Source: Thermoplasmata archaeon
GTDB lineage: Archaea; Thermoplasmatota; Thermoplasmata; Thermoplasmatales; Thermoplasmataceae
DNA: 11,782 nucleotides
Reading direction: 5' to 3'
NCBI GenBank assembly: GCA_021816385.1
Contig: JAKAYJ010000021.1
Span: 1 to 11,782 of the forward strand
How positions within the stretch are numbered: position 1 is the stretch's first letter; every line of letters starts with the position of its first letter. The notes beneath the pieces are model-generated. The model ran no database searches. It worked only from the letters and a program-made list of their open reading frames with translations, and was not told the DNA's origin. Positions 1-6,141 of this stretch are shown piece by piece. The position numbers were made by a program, and so were the translations under genes.

Positions 1-1182
1 CTCACTTATCATCTCGGAAGCACGAGGTGCAGCAATTCCAGCTCCTGTCACAGTGCCATCTTCGTCATAATAAATGCTGTAGAATCCATTTGAACTGTTG
101 AGTCCCTGGCTTCTGCCATTGGCTGCAAGAGGATATCTTGTGGATTTCTGTCCCCTGTTTCCGGTAAAGGCAATTTCCGGGTCTGAATAAACTACCATAG
201 GCATGGCATAATAATCTACAGTTGTTTTGTCACCTGCAATGTTATGTGCAGCCACCCTACCATCATAGAACGCTCTGTGGGCAAGCATTGGACCTCCAGT
301 TGACACATCACCGACTGCGTAAACGCCTCTCTCACTGGTCATCTTGTATTTGTCTGTCTTTATGAATCCATTTTCCATTTCTAGTTTAAGGTTTTCAAGT
401 CCGAAGCCTTCTGTATTTGGTCTCCTTCCTACTGTAACAAGAACAGCTTCGGCAGAAATACTTGCACCCGATTCCATCTTGACAAAATACTTATCCTTCT
501 TCTCAACAGATGAAACTTTTGCAGATAGGAGTATTCTAATTCCCATCTCCTTCATCTTCCTCTCCACAGGTTTAATGAGTTCCGGATCAATTCCCGTTAG
601 AATGCTTGGTAGCATTTCAATAAGCGTAACCTGCGATCCAAGTTTCGCAAAGGCGGTTCCAAGTTCCACACCAATATACCCGCCACCTATTATGACAAGG
701 TCCTTCGGAACTGTCTTTATATCAAGGATTTCTTTGTTATACATAACATCCTTGAAAGCATCTATCCTGGTTGGAGAAGATCCTGTGGCAATAACAAGGC
801 TATCACACTGATGGGTTTCAGAACCGATCTGCACATGCTGCTTGTCTACTATCTTGGCATCTCCATTAATTATTTTCACTCCATATGCCCTGCAAAGGGT
901 TTCAACTCCAGATACCAGCCTGTTGATCATTGACCACTTCCATCCCTGCCACTGGTTCATGTCAATATTGTAACTGAGTCTTACACCTGGAAGTGTCTTC
1001 AGATATGATAGGCTCTCAGACATCTCTATAAGTGCCTTGGATGGTATACATCCGTAATTCAGGCATTCGCCGCCAACTTTATTCTTCTCTACTAGCAGAA
1101 CACTTCTTCCAAGTTGCCCCAGCCTGATTGCAGTAGAATATCCACCCGGGCCACCACCAATAATTATAGCATCATACTTCAT
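1..1182 (-). CDS. lpdA: Dihydrolipoyl dehydrogenase (E3), C-terminus cut by the window edge
   Basis: FAD-dependent E3 subunit that reoxidises the dihydrolipoyl arm of E2 with NAD+. The visible 394 residues start MKYDAIIIGGGPGG, an FAD-binding glycine motif (residues 9-14). The redox-active disulfide follows in GGECLNYGCIPSK with Cys40 and Cys45. A second Rossmann motif, GGGYIG, is at 166-171 (NAD domain), and the FAD-contacting AVGDV is at 289-293. The last part seen is the beginning of the dimerisation domain. The final 60-70 residues, including the usual catalytic His-Glu motif (HPHPTxSE in the family), lie beyond position 1 and are not seen. The ATG start is supported by GGTGATC a few bases upstream, which also contains the E2 stop codon; the gap to E2 is 4 bases. 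It is the last visible gene of the lipA-E1-E2 operon, so it most likely serves that complex. The reading frame is open throughout. Confidence 0.95.
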   Translation of the reverse strand, partial: MKYDAIIIGGGPGGYSTAIRLGQLGRSVLLVEKNKVGGECLNYGCIPSKALIEMSESLSYLKTLPGVRLSYNIDMNQWQGWKWSMINRLVSGVETLCRAYGVKIINGDAKIVDKQHVQIGSETHQCDSLVIATGSSPTRIDAFKDVMYNKEILDIKTVPKDLVIIGGGYIGVELGTAFAKLGSQVTLIEMLPSILTGIDPELIKPVERKMKEMGIRILLSAKVSSVEKKDKYFVKMESGASISAEAVLVTVGRRPNTEGFGLENLKLEMENGFIKTDKYKMTSERGVYAVGDVSTGGPMLAHRAFYDGRVAAHNIAGDKTTVDYYAMPMVVYSDPEIAFTGNRGQKSTRYPLAANGRSQGLNSSNGFYSIYYDEDGTVTGAGIAAPRASEMISE

Positions 1183-1186
1183 GAGA

Positions 1187-2575
1187 TCACCTTATCAGGA
1201 ATGATATTGGATCTTCCAGATATGATTTTACCTTCACTATGAATCTGGCGGCATCTGCACCATCTATCAGCCTGTGGTCACAGGAAAGTGAGATGATCGT
1301 ACTGTCATCGCCAGATTCGAAGTTAGTCCCTTTCTTTGTGGATCTGTGAACAGCAAGTATGGCAACTTCAGGATAATTTATGATGGGTGTTGATATCAGG
1401 CCACCTATAGATCCTACGTTGGATATTGTAAAGGTTGAATCCTGCACGTCAGTCAGGGTTAATTTATTCTCTCTCGCCTTCTTTGCAAGATCAGATATCT
1501 CCGAAGATATTTGAACGACTGATTTGTCTATGGCATTTTTGACAACGGCCACTGTCAATCCGGAGGGTGTATCGATTGCAACACCCATGTTAATGCTCTT
1601 TCTGAAGATGTACCTCTTGTTTGCTTCATCATAATGGGCATTAAACTTGGGAAACTCTGTAAGTGCTACTGCCACCGCCTTTACAAAGAATGGGGTCAGT
1701 GTAACCTTTGTACCCTTTTCCCTCATATCATTCATGGTCTTGGTAAGTTTTGAAATATCAACAGTTTCCGCGACCATGAAATGAGGCATTATCTGTTTCG
1801 ATTTTGACATCTTTTCGAAGATCAGTCTCCTTAGGCCGTGAGGTTCAAAGACCTGATCGCCCTCAGAAGTGCTGGCAGTTTCTTCTACGTGAACAACTGG
1901 CTCTGGTTCCTTTCCCTGGGGGGAAGAACCCACTTTTGGCTCATCCTTGACCGGGGTTGGTTCCTGCATCTTCTGGCTCTGTGACTCAGGAGCTTTTGGT
2001 TGTTCAACCTGTCTGGCAGTCGCTGGTGGAACAGGTGCCATCCTTATGCCAGAACTCTTTGGTGCTTCTGTCTTCTGTTTCATCTCTCTTTCTGCATTAT
2101 CCAGATCTTCCAGAGTTACCCTGCCATTAGGTCCGGTTGGTGTTATGTTATCCAGATCTATGCCTCTATCTTTTGCAATTCTCCTTATTGTAGGAGAAGC
2201 CAGTATTCTTCTATTCTGATCATCATTCATCAATTTCTTCTCACCTCCCTCCTCTTTAACTGTTTCAGCCACAGACATCTTCTGCTGGGGTTCGTCCTTA
2301 ACTTCAGCCGGGGATTCAGATTTTTTCTCATCGCCCTTCGATCCATCATCGATCTCGATGATGACTTCACCAACTTTAACAACCTGTCCTTCCTTAAAAA
2401 GTATTCTGTTAACCTTTCCCTCAACTGGACTTGGTATGTTTATATTGACCTTATCGGTCATTATCTCTACCATATCCTGCTCTTTCTTTACCACGTCACC
2501 TTCCTTGACAATCCACTTGATTATTTCTCCTTCTGTGACACCCTCTCCGATGTCCGGCAAAGTAAATTTAAACAT
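1187..2575 (-). CDS. Dihydrolipoamide acyltransferase (E2) of a 2-oxoacid dehydrogenase complex
   Basis: Core subunit that carries the acyl group on a lipoyl arm and transfers it to CoA. Its 462 residues show the full E2 layout. A single lipoyl domain spans about 1-78, with the lipoylated lysine in EIMTDKV (Lys42). A charged linker follows, then the peripheral-subunit-binding domain at about 121-160 (RRILASPTIRRIAK...GRVTLEDL). A roughly 80-residue linker rich in Pro, Glu, Gln and Lys leads to the acyltransferase domain from about 243 to the end. The active-site signature DHRLIDG gives His434 and Asp438. The ATG start is 6 bases after the E1 beta stop and follows GGTGAT, which overlaps that stop. 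Substrate cannot be read from E2. The related Thermoplasma acidophilum complex is known to prefer branched-chain 2-oxoacids, so pyruvate should not be assumed. The E2-family identity is certain. Confidence 0.97.
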   Translation of the reverse strand: MFKFTLPDIGEGVTEGEIIKWIVKEGDVVKKEQDMVEIMTDKVNINIPSPVEGKVNRILFKEGQVVKVGEVIIEIDDGSKGDEKKSESPAEVKDEPQQKMSVAETVKEEGGEKKLMNDDQNRRILASPTIRRIAKDRGIDLDNITPTGPNGRVTLEDLDNAEREMKQKTEAPKSSGIRMAPVPPATARQVEQPKAPESQSQKMQEPTPVKDEPKVGSSPQGKEPEPVVHVEETASTSEGDQVFEPHGLRRLIFEKMSKSKQIMPHFMVAETVDISKLTKTMNDMREKGTKVTLTPFFVKAVAVALTEFPKFNAHYDEANKRYIFRKSINMGVAIDTPSGLTVAVVKNAIDKSVVQISSEISDLAKKARENKLTLTDVQDSTFTISNVGSIGGLISTPIINYPEVAILAVHRSTKKGTNFESGDDSTIISLSCDHRLIDGADAARFIVKVKSYLEDPISFLIR

Positions 2576-2581
2576 TCTTCA

Positions 2582-3556
2582 TCACCTGTATTGCTGCATC
2601 TTGTTTACAGCTTTTAGTATCCTCATCTCATTTGGCATGTAATAATCCTCTAGCCTGTATGGGAACGGTGTATCTGGACCTGTTACCCTTATGATTGGAC
2701 CAAGCAGGTAATCAATGGCTCTTTCTGATATGAAAGCAGAAATTTCGGCTCCCATACCAAGTGTCCTTGGGGCTTCATGCACTATAATTACCCTGCCAGT
2801 TTTCTTTACTGAATTCAGTATTGTTTCTCCATCATAGGGAACCAGCGTCCTCAGGTCTATAACATCTGCGTCAAGGTTATTTTTGCTTACTGTATTCATC
2901 ACTGTAGGAACCATGGAGCCATAGGTTATAAACGTAAAGTCATTTCCTTCATGCAATAGGGATGCCTTTCCTATGGGTATCTCATACTCTTCGTCAGGAA
3001 CCTCCTGTTTCTGGCTTCTGTAAAGCTTTTTAGGTTCCAGGAATATTACTGGGTCATTCAGTCTCAGACTCTTTATGAGCAAACCTTTGGCGTCATACGG
3101 GTTCGATGGAGTAACAACCGTTAGACCTGCAGTATGTGCAAAATATGCCTCCCCACTCTGCGAATGGTAAAGACCACCCCTGATACCTCCACCATATGGC
3201 GTCCTCAATACCATGGGTACATTGTATTCACCACCACTCCTGTATCTCATTTTTGCAGCCTGATTCACAATCTGATCAAATGCAGTGTAGATGAAATCCT
3301 GAAACTGTATCTCAGGAACTGCTCTCAGTCCAGTCATTGACATGCCGATTGCCATTCCAACAATTCCAAGTTCAACAAGTGGCATATCTATTACTCTTTC
3401 TGCACCATATTTCTTCTGCAATCCCTCAGTTACCCTGAATACTCCTCCATCAACACCAATATCCTCGCCCAGAAGTATTATGGAAGTGTCCGTGGTCATC
3501 ATATAATCAAGTGTTGAATTAATGGACTGTACAAGATTCATAGTCCTGGAACTCAC
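2582..3556 (-). CDS. 2-oxoacid dehydrogenase E1 component, beta subunit
   Basis: Beta chain of the heterotetrameric thiamine-diphosphate-dependent E1, which decarboxylates a 2-oxoacid and reductively acylates the E2 lipoyl group. Its 324 residues match the family's usual size. Visible landmarks are LLGEDIGVDGGVFRVTEGL near the N-terminus; IDMPLVELGIVGMAIG with Glu62, which activates the cofactor's aminopyrimidine ring in this family; YGGGIRGGLYHSQSGEAYFAH around 121-141 with the active-site His131; and the C-terminal transketolase-like part (VIDLRTLVPYD, HEAPRTLGMGAEI). I chose the GTG start at 3556 because AGAGGTGAG lies just upstream at good spacing and because the GTG overlaps the E1 alpha stop (GTGA). 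The first ATG would be residue 6, with the site rather far away. Translation is probably coupled to E1 alpha. Confidence 0.97.
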   Translation of the reverse strand: MSSRTMNLVQSINSTLDYMMTTDTSIILLGEDIGVDGGVFRVTEGLQKKYGAERVIDMPLVELGIVGMAIGMSMTGLRAVPEIQFQDFIYTAFDQIVNQAAKMRYRSGGEYNVPMVLRTPYGGGIRGGLYHSQSGEAYFAHTAGLTVVTPSNPYDAKGLLIKSLRLNDPVIFLEPKKLYRSQKQEVPDEEYEIPIGKASLLHEGNDFTFITYGSMVPTVMNTVSKNNLDADVIDLRTLVPYDGETILNSVKKTGRVIIVHEAPRTLGMGAEISAFISERAIDYLLGPIIRVTGPDTPFPYRLEDYYMPNEMRILKAVNKMQQYR

Positions 3557-4545
3557 AGTATCTCACCTCTCTCTTCATCAATAATCCAGTTGGAATTCTC
3601 GTACACATCCTGGAACATTGTTTCGGGGTCTGGAGGTGCTATTTTTTCCCTTTCATCAAATATCCTGTCTATGCGTTCCTTTGCCTCTGTTTTTATTTTT
3701 TCTATGGTCTGGTCGTCAATATAATTAAGCATCTTCAACTTCCTCTCCGCAATAACGATGGGGTCCTTGTCTGACCCTTCCTTTACATCATCCGCCCTGT
3801 ATTTGGATGGATCATCCGACGTTGAATGTGGCCCCATCCTGTAACTTACGGCTTCTATTAGAACTGGTTTACCATCAACTCTAACCCTGTCTATTTCCTC
3901 CTTTGAAACCTTGTACATTTCCAGAAGATCATTCCCATCTACCTTAACACCCCTCATCCCATAAGCATCTGCTTTCTTCCATATTTCTGCCCTTGTTTGC
4001 TTTTCAACTGGCAGGGATATAGCCCATTTATTGTTTTCACATAGGAAAACTACCGGTAGATCAAAATCGGCAGCTATATTCAGTGCTGCATGAAAATCTG
4101 GAGTGGAAGTAGAACCGTCGCCGAATGTGGCCAGAACAATTCCATCCTTTTTATGATATCTTATGGAGTAAGCTGCACCAACTGCAAGAGGTAGATTGGT
4201 TGCAACAGGACTCTGAACAGACATGAAGTTGTGATCTTTTGCTGTGTAATGGGATGGCATCTGCCTTCCTTTCTCCTTGTCTTTAGAATTCCCCATAATC
4301 TGATCAATAATCGTCCTAGGATCTACGCCCCTGTGAAGCATCAGTGGAACATCCCTGTAATACTCAAACAGGATGTCCTCATCTTCCAGGGCCATGGACA
4401 ATCCAACCTGTGTTGCCTCCTGACCCATGGTGGGGGTGTAAAAGCCAACCCTGCCCTGTCTCTGTGACATTACAATTTTCTTGTCAAGGGTTCTGGATAG
4501 TACCATAGCCTTGTACGCTTCGATTATTTTATCTTTTTCATCCAT
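3553..4545 (-). CDS. 2-oxoacid dehydrogenase E1 component, alpha subunit
   Basis: Alpha chain of E1, binding the thiamine diphosphate pyrophosphate through Mg2+. The cofactor motif is plain: GDGSTSTPDF, about 25 residues, then CENNKWAIS (residues 142-177 counted from the chosen Met). The loop YRMGPHSTSDDPSKYR carries the conserved His and Ser that are phosphorylated or cofactor-contacting in homologues. Length is 330 residues from the ATG at 4545. A GTG four codons upstream (4557) is in frame, but it lies inside the Shine-Dalgarno sequence AAGGTGAG, which is correctly spaced for the ATG, so the ATG is preferred. The gene starts 14 bases after the lipA stop and overlaps E1 beta by 4 bases. Family assignment to the pyruvate/branched-chain type is certain; the natural substrate is not shown by the sequence. 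Confidence 0.97.
   Translation of the reverse strand: MDEKDKIIEAYKAMVLSRTLDKKIVMSQRQGRVGFYTPTMGQEATQVGLSMALEDEDILFEYYRDVPLMLHRGVDPRTIIDQIMGNSKDKEKGRQMPSHYTAKDHNFMSVQSPVATNLPLAVGAAYSIRYHKKDGIVLATFGDGSTSTPDFHAALNIAADFDLPVVFLCENNKWAISLPVEKQTRAEIWKKADAYGMRGVKVDGNDLLEMYKVSKEEIDRVRVDGKPVLIEAVSYRMGPHSTSDDPSKYRADDVKEGSDKDPIVIAERKLKMLNYIDDQTIEKIKTEAKERIDRIFDEREKIAPPDPETMFQDVYENSNWIIDEERGEIL
3562..3569 (-). promoter_or_regulatory. Shine-Dalgarno site supporting the E1 beta GTG start
   Basis: GAGGTGAG on the minus strand sits about 5 bases before the GTG at 3556 and inside the 3' end of the E1 alpha gene. It favours the GTG over the ATG five codons later, and fits translation coupled across the 4-base overlap. 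Confidence 0.65.
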
Positions 4546-4552
4546 ATACTTT

Positions 4553-4560
4553 CTCACCTT
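4553..4560 (-). promoter_or_regulatory. Shine-Dalgarno site deciding the E1 alpha start
   Basis: AAGGTGAG on the minus strand follows the lipA TAA stop directly and is correctly spaced for the ATG at 4545. The in-frame GTG at 4557 is part of this site, which argues against using that GTG as the start. Confidence 0.7.
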
Positions 4561-5420
4561 TAATTAAGCTTGATATTTTGAGCTGCCCATGCCTCAAATG
4601 CCCTGTATGAAGTCCTCACCAATGGTCCGGAAGCTACAAACCTGAAACCGTGTTTATAACCCAAGGCCTCGAGCCTTTTGTACCTCTCCGAGGAACAGTA
4701 TTCCTTCACCTCTATCTGTTTCTTTGAAGGCCTGAGATACTGGCCAATGGTTAATATATCCACTCCATTCTCAATGAGGTCTTCCATCGCCTGCTCCACC
4801 TCATCATCAGTTTCTCCATGGCCAAGCATGATTGAAGACTTTGTAATCATATAGGGGTTTTCCTCTTTTATATACGAAAGAACAGACAGTGACTGATCAT
4901 ATCCTGCCCTTGCGTCCCGTATGGCTGGTGTAAGTCTTCTCACAGTCTCAATATTATGGGCCAGAACATCTGGTCTTGCTTCAATAATTGTTCTTATCAA
5001 TTTCCTGTCGCCACGGAAATCCGGTATAAGTGCCTCAACCTTAATCCCAAGGGTCTTTACCTGTTTTATTGTTTCAGCATAATGCATGGAACCCTGATCC
5101 GGTAGATCATCCCTATCAACAGAAGTTATGACAGCATACTTCAGGCCCATGCTTTTGACCGAATCCCTGACCTTGATAGGTTCATCAATATCAAGTGGCT
5201 CCATATTTCCATGTGTGACTGAACAGAATCGACATCCTCTTGAGCAATTCTTACCTAAAATCATGAAAGTTGCTGTACCTGACTCCCAGCATTCTGACAC
5301 ATTGGGGCATCTGGCCTCTTCACACACTGTATGAAGTGAGTTGCCTTTTATCAGACTGTTAAGGCTGTAAAAAGTATCTCCTGAGGGGAGTTTTACTTTA
5401 ACATAGTCAGGTCTTTCCAT
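4560..5420 (-). CDS. lipA: Lipoyl synthase (radical SAM)
   Basis: Inserts two sulfur atoms into an octanoyl group already attached to a lipoyl-domain lysine, giving the lipoyl cofactor needed by the E2 encoded downstream. Its 286 residues are of normal length. The auxiliary iron-sulfur cluster cysteines are Cys33, Cys38 and Cys44 (VCEEARCPNVSECW). The radical SAM cluster is C59-x3-C63-x2-C66 (NCSRGCRFC). Other family blocks are GTATFMILG, VITSVDRDDLPD, ALIPDFRGD, AHNIETV, GHGETDDEV and TIGQYLRPS. The C-terminal block reads VRTSYRA, where bacterial enzymes have RSSY; one serine is replaced by threonine. It is the first gene of the operon, with a TATA box upstream and no Shine-Dalgarno site. 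No octanoyltransferase (LipB) or lipoate ligase (LplA) gene is in the window, so the octanoyl supply must come from elsewhere. Direct linkage to its E2 target supports the assignment. Confidence 0.97.
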   Translation of the reverse strand: MERPDYVKVKLPSGDTFYSLNSLIKGNSLHTVCEEARCPNVSECWESGTATFMILGKNCSRGCRFCSVTHGNMEPLDIDEPIKVRDSVKSMGLKYAVITSVDRDDLPDQGSMHYAETIKQVKTLGIKVEALIPDFRGDRKLIRTIIEARPDVLAHNIETVRRLTPAIRDARAGYDQSLSVLSYIKEENPYMITKSSIMLGHGETDDEVEQAMEDLIENGVDILTIGQYLRPSKKQIEVKEYCSSERYKRLEALGYKHGFRFVASGPLVRTSYRAFEAWAAQNIKLN

Positions 5421-5435
5421 CAGGGTTATATTTTT

Positions 5436-5470
5436 TCGTCTTATACTAAATTATCTTTTTTTATAAAGGG
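5436..5470 (-). promoter_or_regulatory. Promoter of the lipA-E1-E2-E3 operon
   Basis: Two TATA-like elements face lipA on the minus strand. CTTTATAAAA, centred near 5463, is the better match and would give an untranslated leader of about 17 bases. TTTAGTATAA, centred near 5445, lies about 25 bases from the ATG and would give a leaderless message. There is no GGTGA site before the ATG, in contrast to every downstream gene of the operon, which favours leaderless or near-leaderless initiation. Confidence 0.5.
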
Positions 5471-5562
5471 TAAGCCAAATGAATGATTGTAAGGATTGAG
5501 ACTTTTTTTAAAAACGCATCAGCAAAACTTGTAAAAATCAATTCAGATATGCAGAGTTCCAT

Positions 5563-5577
5563 TCGAAACTTTTATTA
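5563..5577 (+). promoter_or_regulatory. Probable tRNA-Ile promoter
   Basis: CGAAA (5564-5568) followed by CTTTTATTA (5569-5577) resembles an archaeal BRE plus TATA box. The box centre is about 29 bases before the tRNA 5' end, the distance expected for transcription starting at or very near the mature tRNA end. Confidence 0.5.
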
Positions 5578-5601
5578 CTTTACGAAAAATCAAGGTCAAA
5601 A

Positions 5602-5676
5602 GGGGTCATAGCTTAGCATGGTTTGAGCACCCGGCTGATAACCGGGAGGTCACCGGTTCAAATCCGGTTGGCCCCA
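5602..5676 (+). tRNA. tRNA-Ile, anticodon GAU
   Basis: A complete 75-base cloverleaf can be folded by eye. The acceptor arm pairs GGGGTCA (5602-5608) with TGGCCCC (5669-5675), with one T-G pair, and A5676 is the discriminator. The D stem is GCTT/GAGC. The anticodon stem is CCCGG/CCGGG around loop CTGATAA with GAT at 5637-5639. The variable loop is 5 bases. The T arm is ACCGG-TTCAAAT-CCGGT. CCA is not encoded (TCA follows) and there is no intron. A minus-strand integrase remnant ends inside the T arm, marking this tRNA as a former integration site. The tRNA itself looks fully functional. Confidence 0.97.
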
Positions 5677-5966
5677 TCAGTCTCAGGATCAGGTACATTC
5701 CATTTCGCACCTTTTGTTACGTATCCCCATGTTTTCTTCTTTCCTCTATAGCCCGGCAATATGGTTCTTACCCTGTTTGCCACAGATTCAGTTGTTACAT
5801 GTGTATACTGCTGTGTTGTAGAAAGTGACACATGACCCATATGGATTTGTACCATCCTTATGTCAAGTGGAATCGTTCCGCGATACCCTAAAAGAAGCAT
5901 TGTGGCACACTTATGCCTTGCAGAGTGTGGATGGAACTTGGGTACACCTGATTTGCTTAAATGAGA
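5658..5966 (-). pseudogene. C-terminal remnant of a tyrosine recombinase (integrase)
   Basis: An open stretch of 102 codons, with no start codon before codon 23, carries the last part of a phage/archaeal-type tyrosine recombinase catalytic domain. The active-site boxes are in order: HPHSARH (HxxR, fragment residues 14-17), IHMGH (His45) and STTQQYTHVT with the nucleophile Tyr54, at the standard 9-residue distance from His45. The N-terminal domain and first catalytic arginine are absent. The frame is closed upstream by TAA at 5967-5969, and the next 29 codons in the same frame show no recognisable integrase sequence. The tail after the tyrosine extends about 48 residues; its last codons (GANRI, stop) are read antisense from the tRNA-Ile 3' end. 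This converging arrangement is common for elements integrated at tRNA genes. It is almost certainly non-functional: a remnant of an element otherwise lost or lying elsewhere. Confidence 0.85.
5732..5747 (+). terminator. Possible T-rich terminator for tRNA-Ile
   Basis: The pyrimidine run TTTTCTTCTTTCCTCT is the first T-rich stretch downstream of the tRNA on the plus strand. Archaeal termination often needs only such runs, but there is no other support, and the stretch is also antisense coding sequence of the integrase remnant. Confidence 0.2.
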
Positions 5967-5969
5967 TTA

Positions 5970-6141
5970 ATCTTTGAAAAATGGCAAATTAGGCAAGTCC
6001 AAAGTAAAACTCAGGCAATGATATAAAATCCTAAAATCCGTGATGAACCAGTTATTTTAACTTAATTTATTAAATTTGAATATTAATCTGAGGAAAAACG
6101 GTTACAGTAAATTATATAGTGCACGGAGCCAATCCTATATC
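5970..6141. other. Gene-free AT-rich junction between the integrase remnant and the synthetase gene
   Basis: No RNA gene or strong repeat is visible. Its right end holds the promoter of the synthetase gene. On the minus strand the integrase frame stays open for 29 codons upstream of its TAA, but the residues do not resemble an integrase. This may be decayed integrase or unrelated spacer. A possible TTG start at 6076, in frame with the downstream gene, is unlikely because it precedes the TATA box. Confidence 0.6.
6106..6119 (+). promoter_or_regulatory. Promoter of the ADP-forming acyl-CoA synthetase gene (leaderless)
   Basis: AGTAAA (6106-6111) fits the archaeal BRE pattern and is followed at once by TTATATA (6112-6118). 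The box centre is 27 bases before the ATG at 6142, so transcription should begin at or beside the start codon. No Shine-Dalgarno site is present. Confidence 0.65.

Noticed and set aside
344..811. A 155-codon plus-strand open frame antisense to the E3 gene.
   Set aside because: The minus strand encodes unmistakable E3 motifs here, and the plus-strand product has serine-rich antisense composition with no recognisable motif.
2000..2617. A 205-codon plus-strand open frame antisense to E2 and E1 beta.
   Set aside because: Its frame lies opposite a clearly coding E2 gene, its sequence is low-complexity and cysteine/phenylalanine-rich, and it has no promoter or ribosome site.
3829..3838. A 10-base match (TGGCCCCATC) between the E1 alpha gene and the tRNA-Ile 3' end, a possible second attachment site.
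   Set aside because: It is too short, lies inside a well-conserved coding motif (GPHST), and does not extend into the T arm; chance match.
6076..6141. A TTG-initiated 22-residue N-terminal extension of the acyl-CoA synthetase.
   Set aside because: It precedes the TATA box and has no Shine-Dalgarno site, and the residues do not resemble a CoA-binding domain, which starts right after the ATG at 6142.
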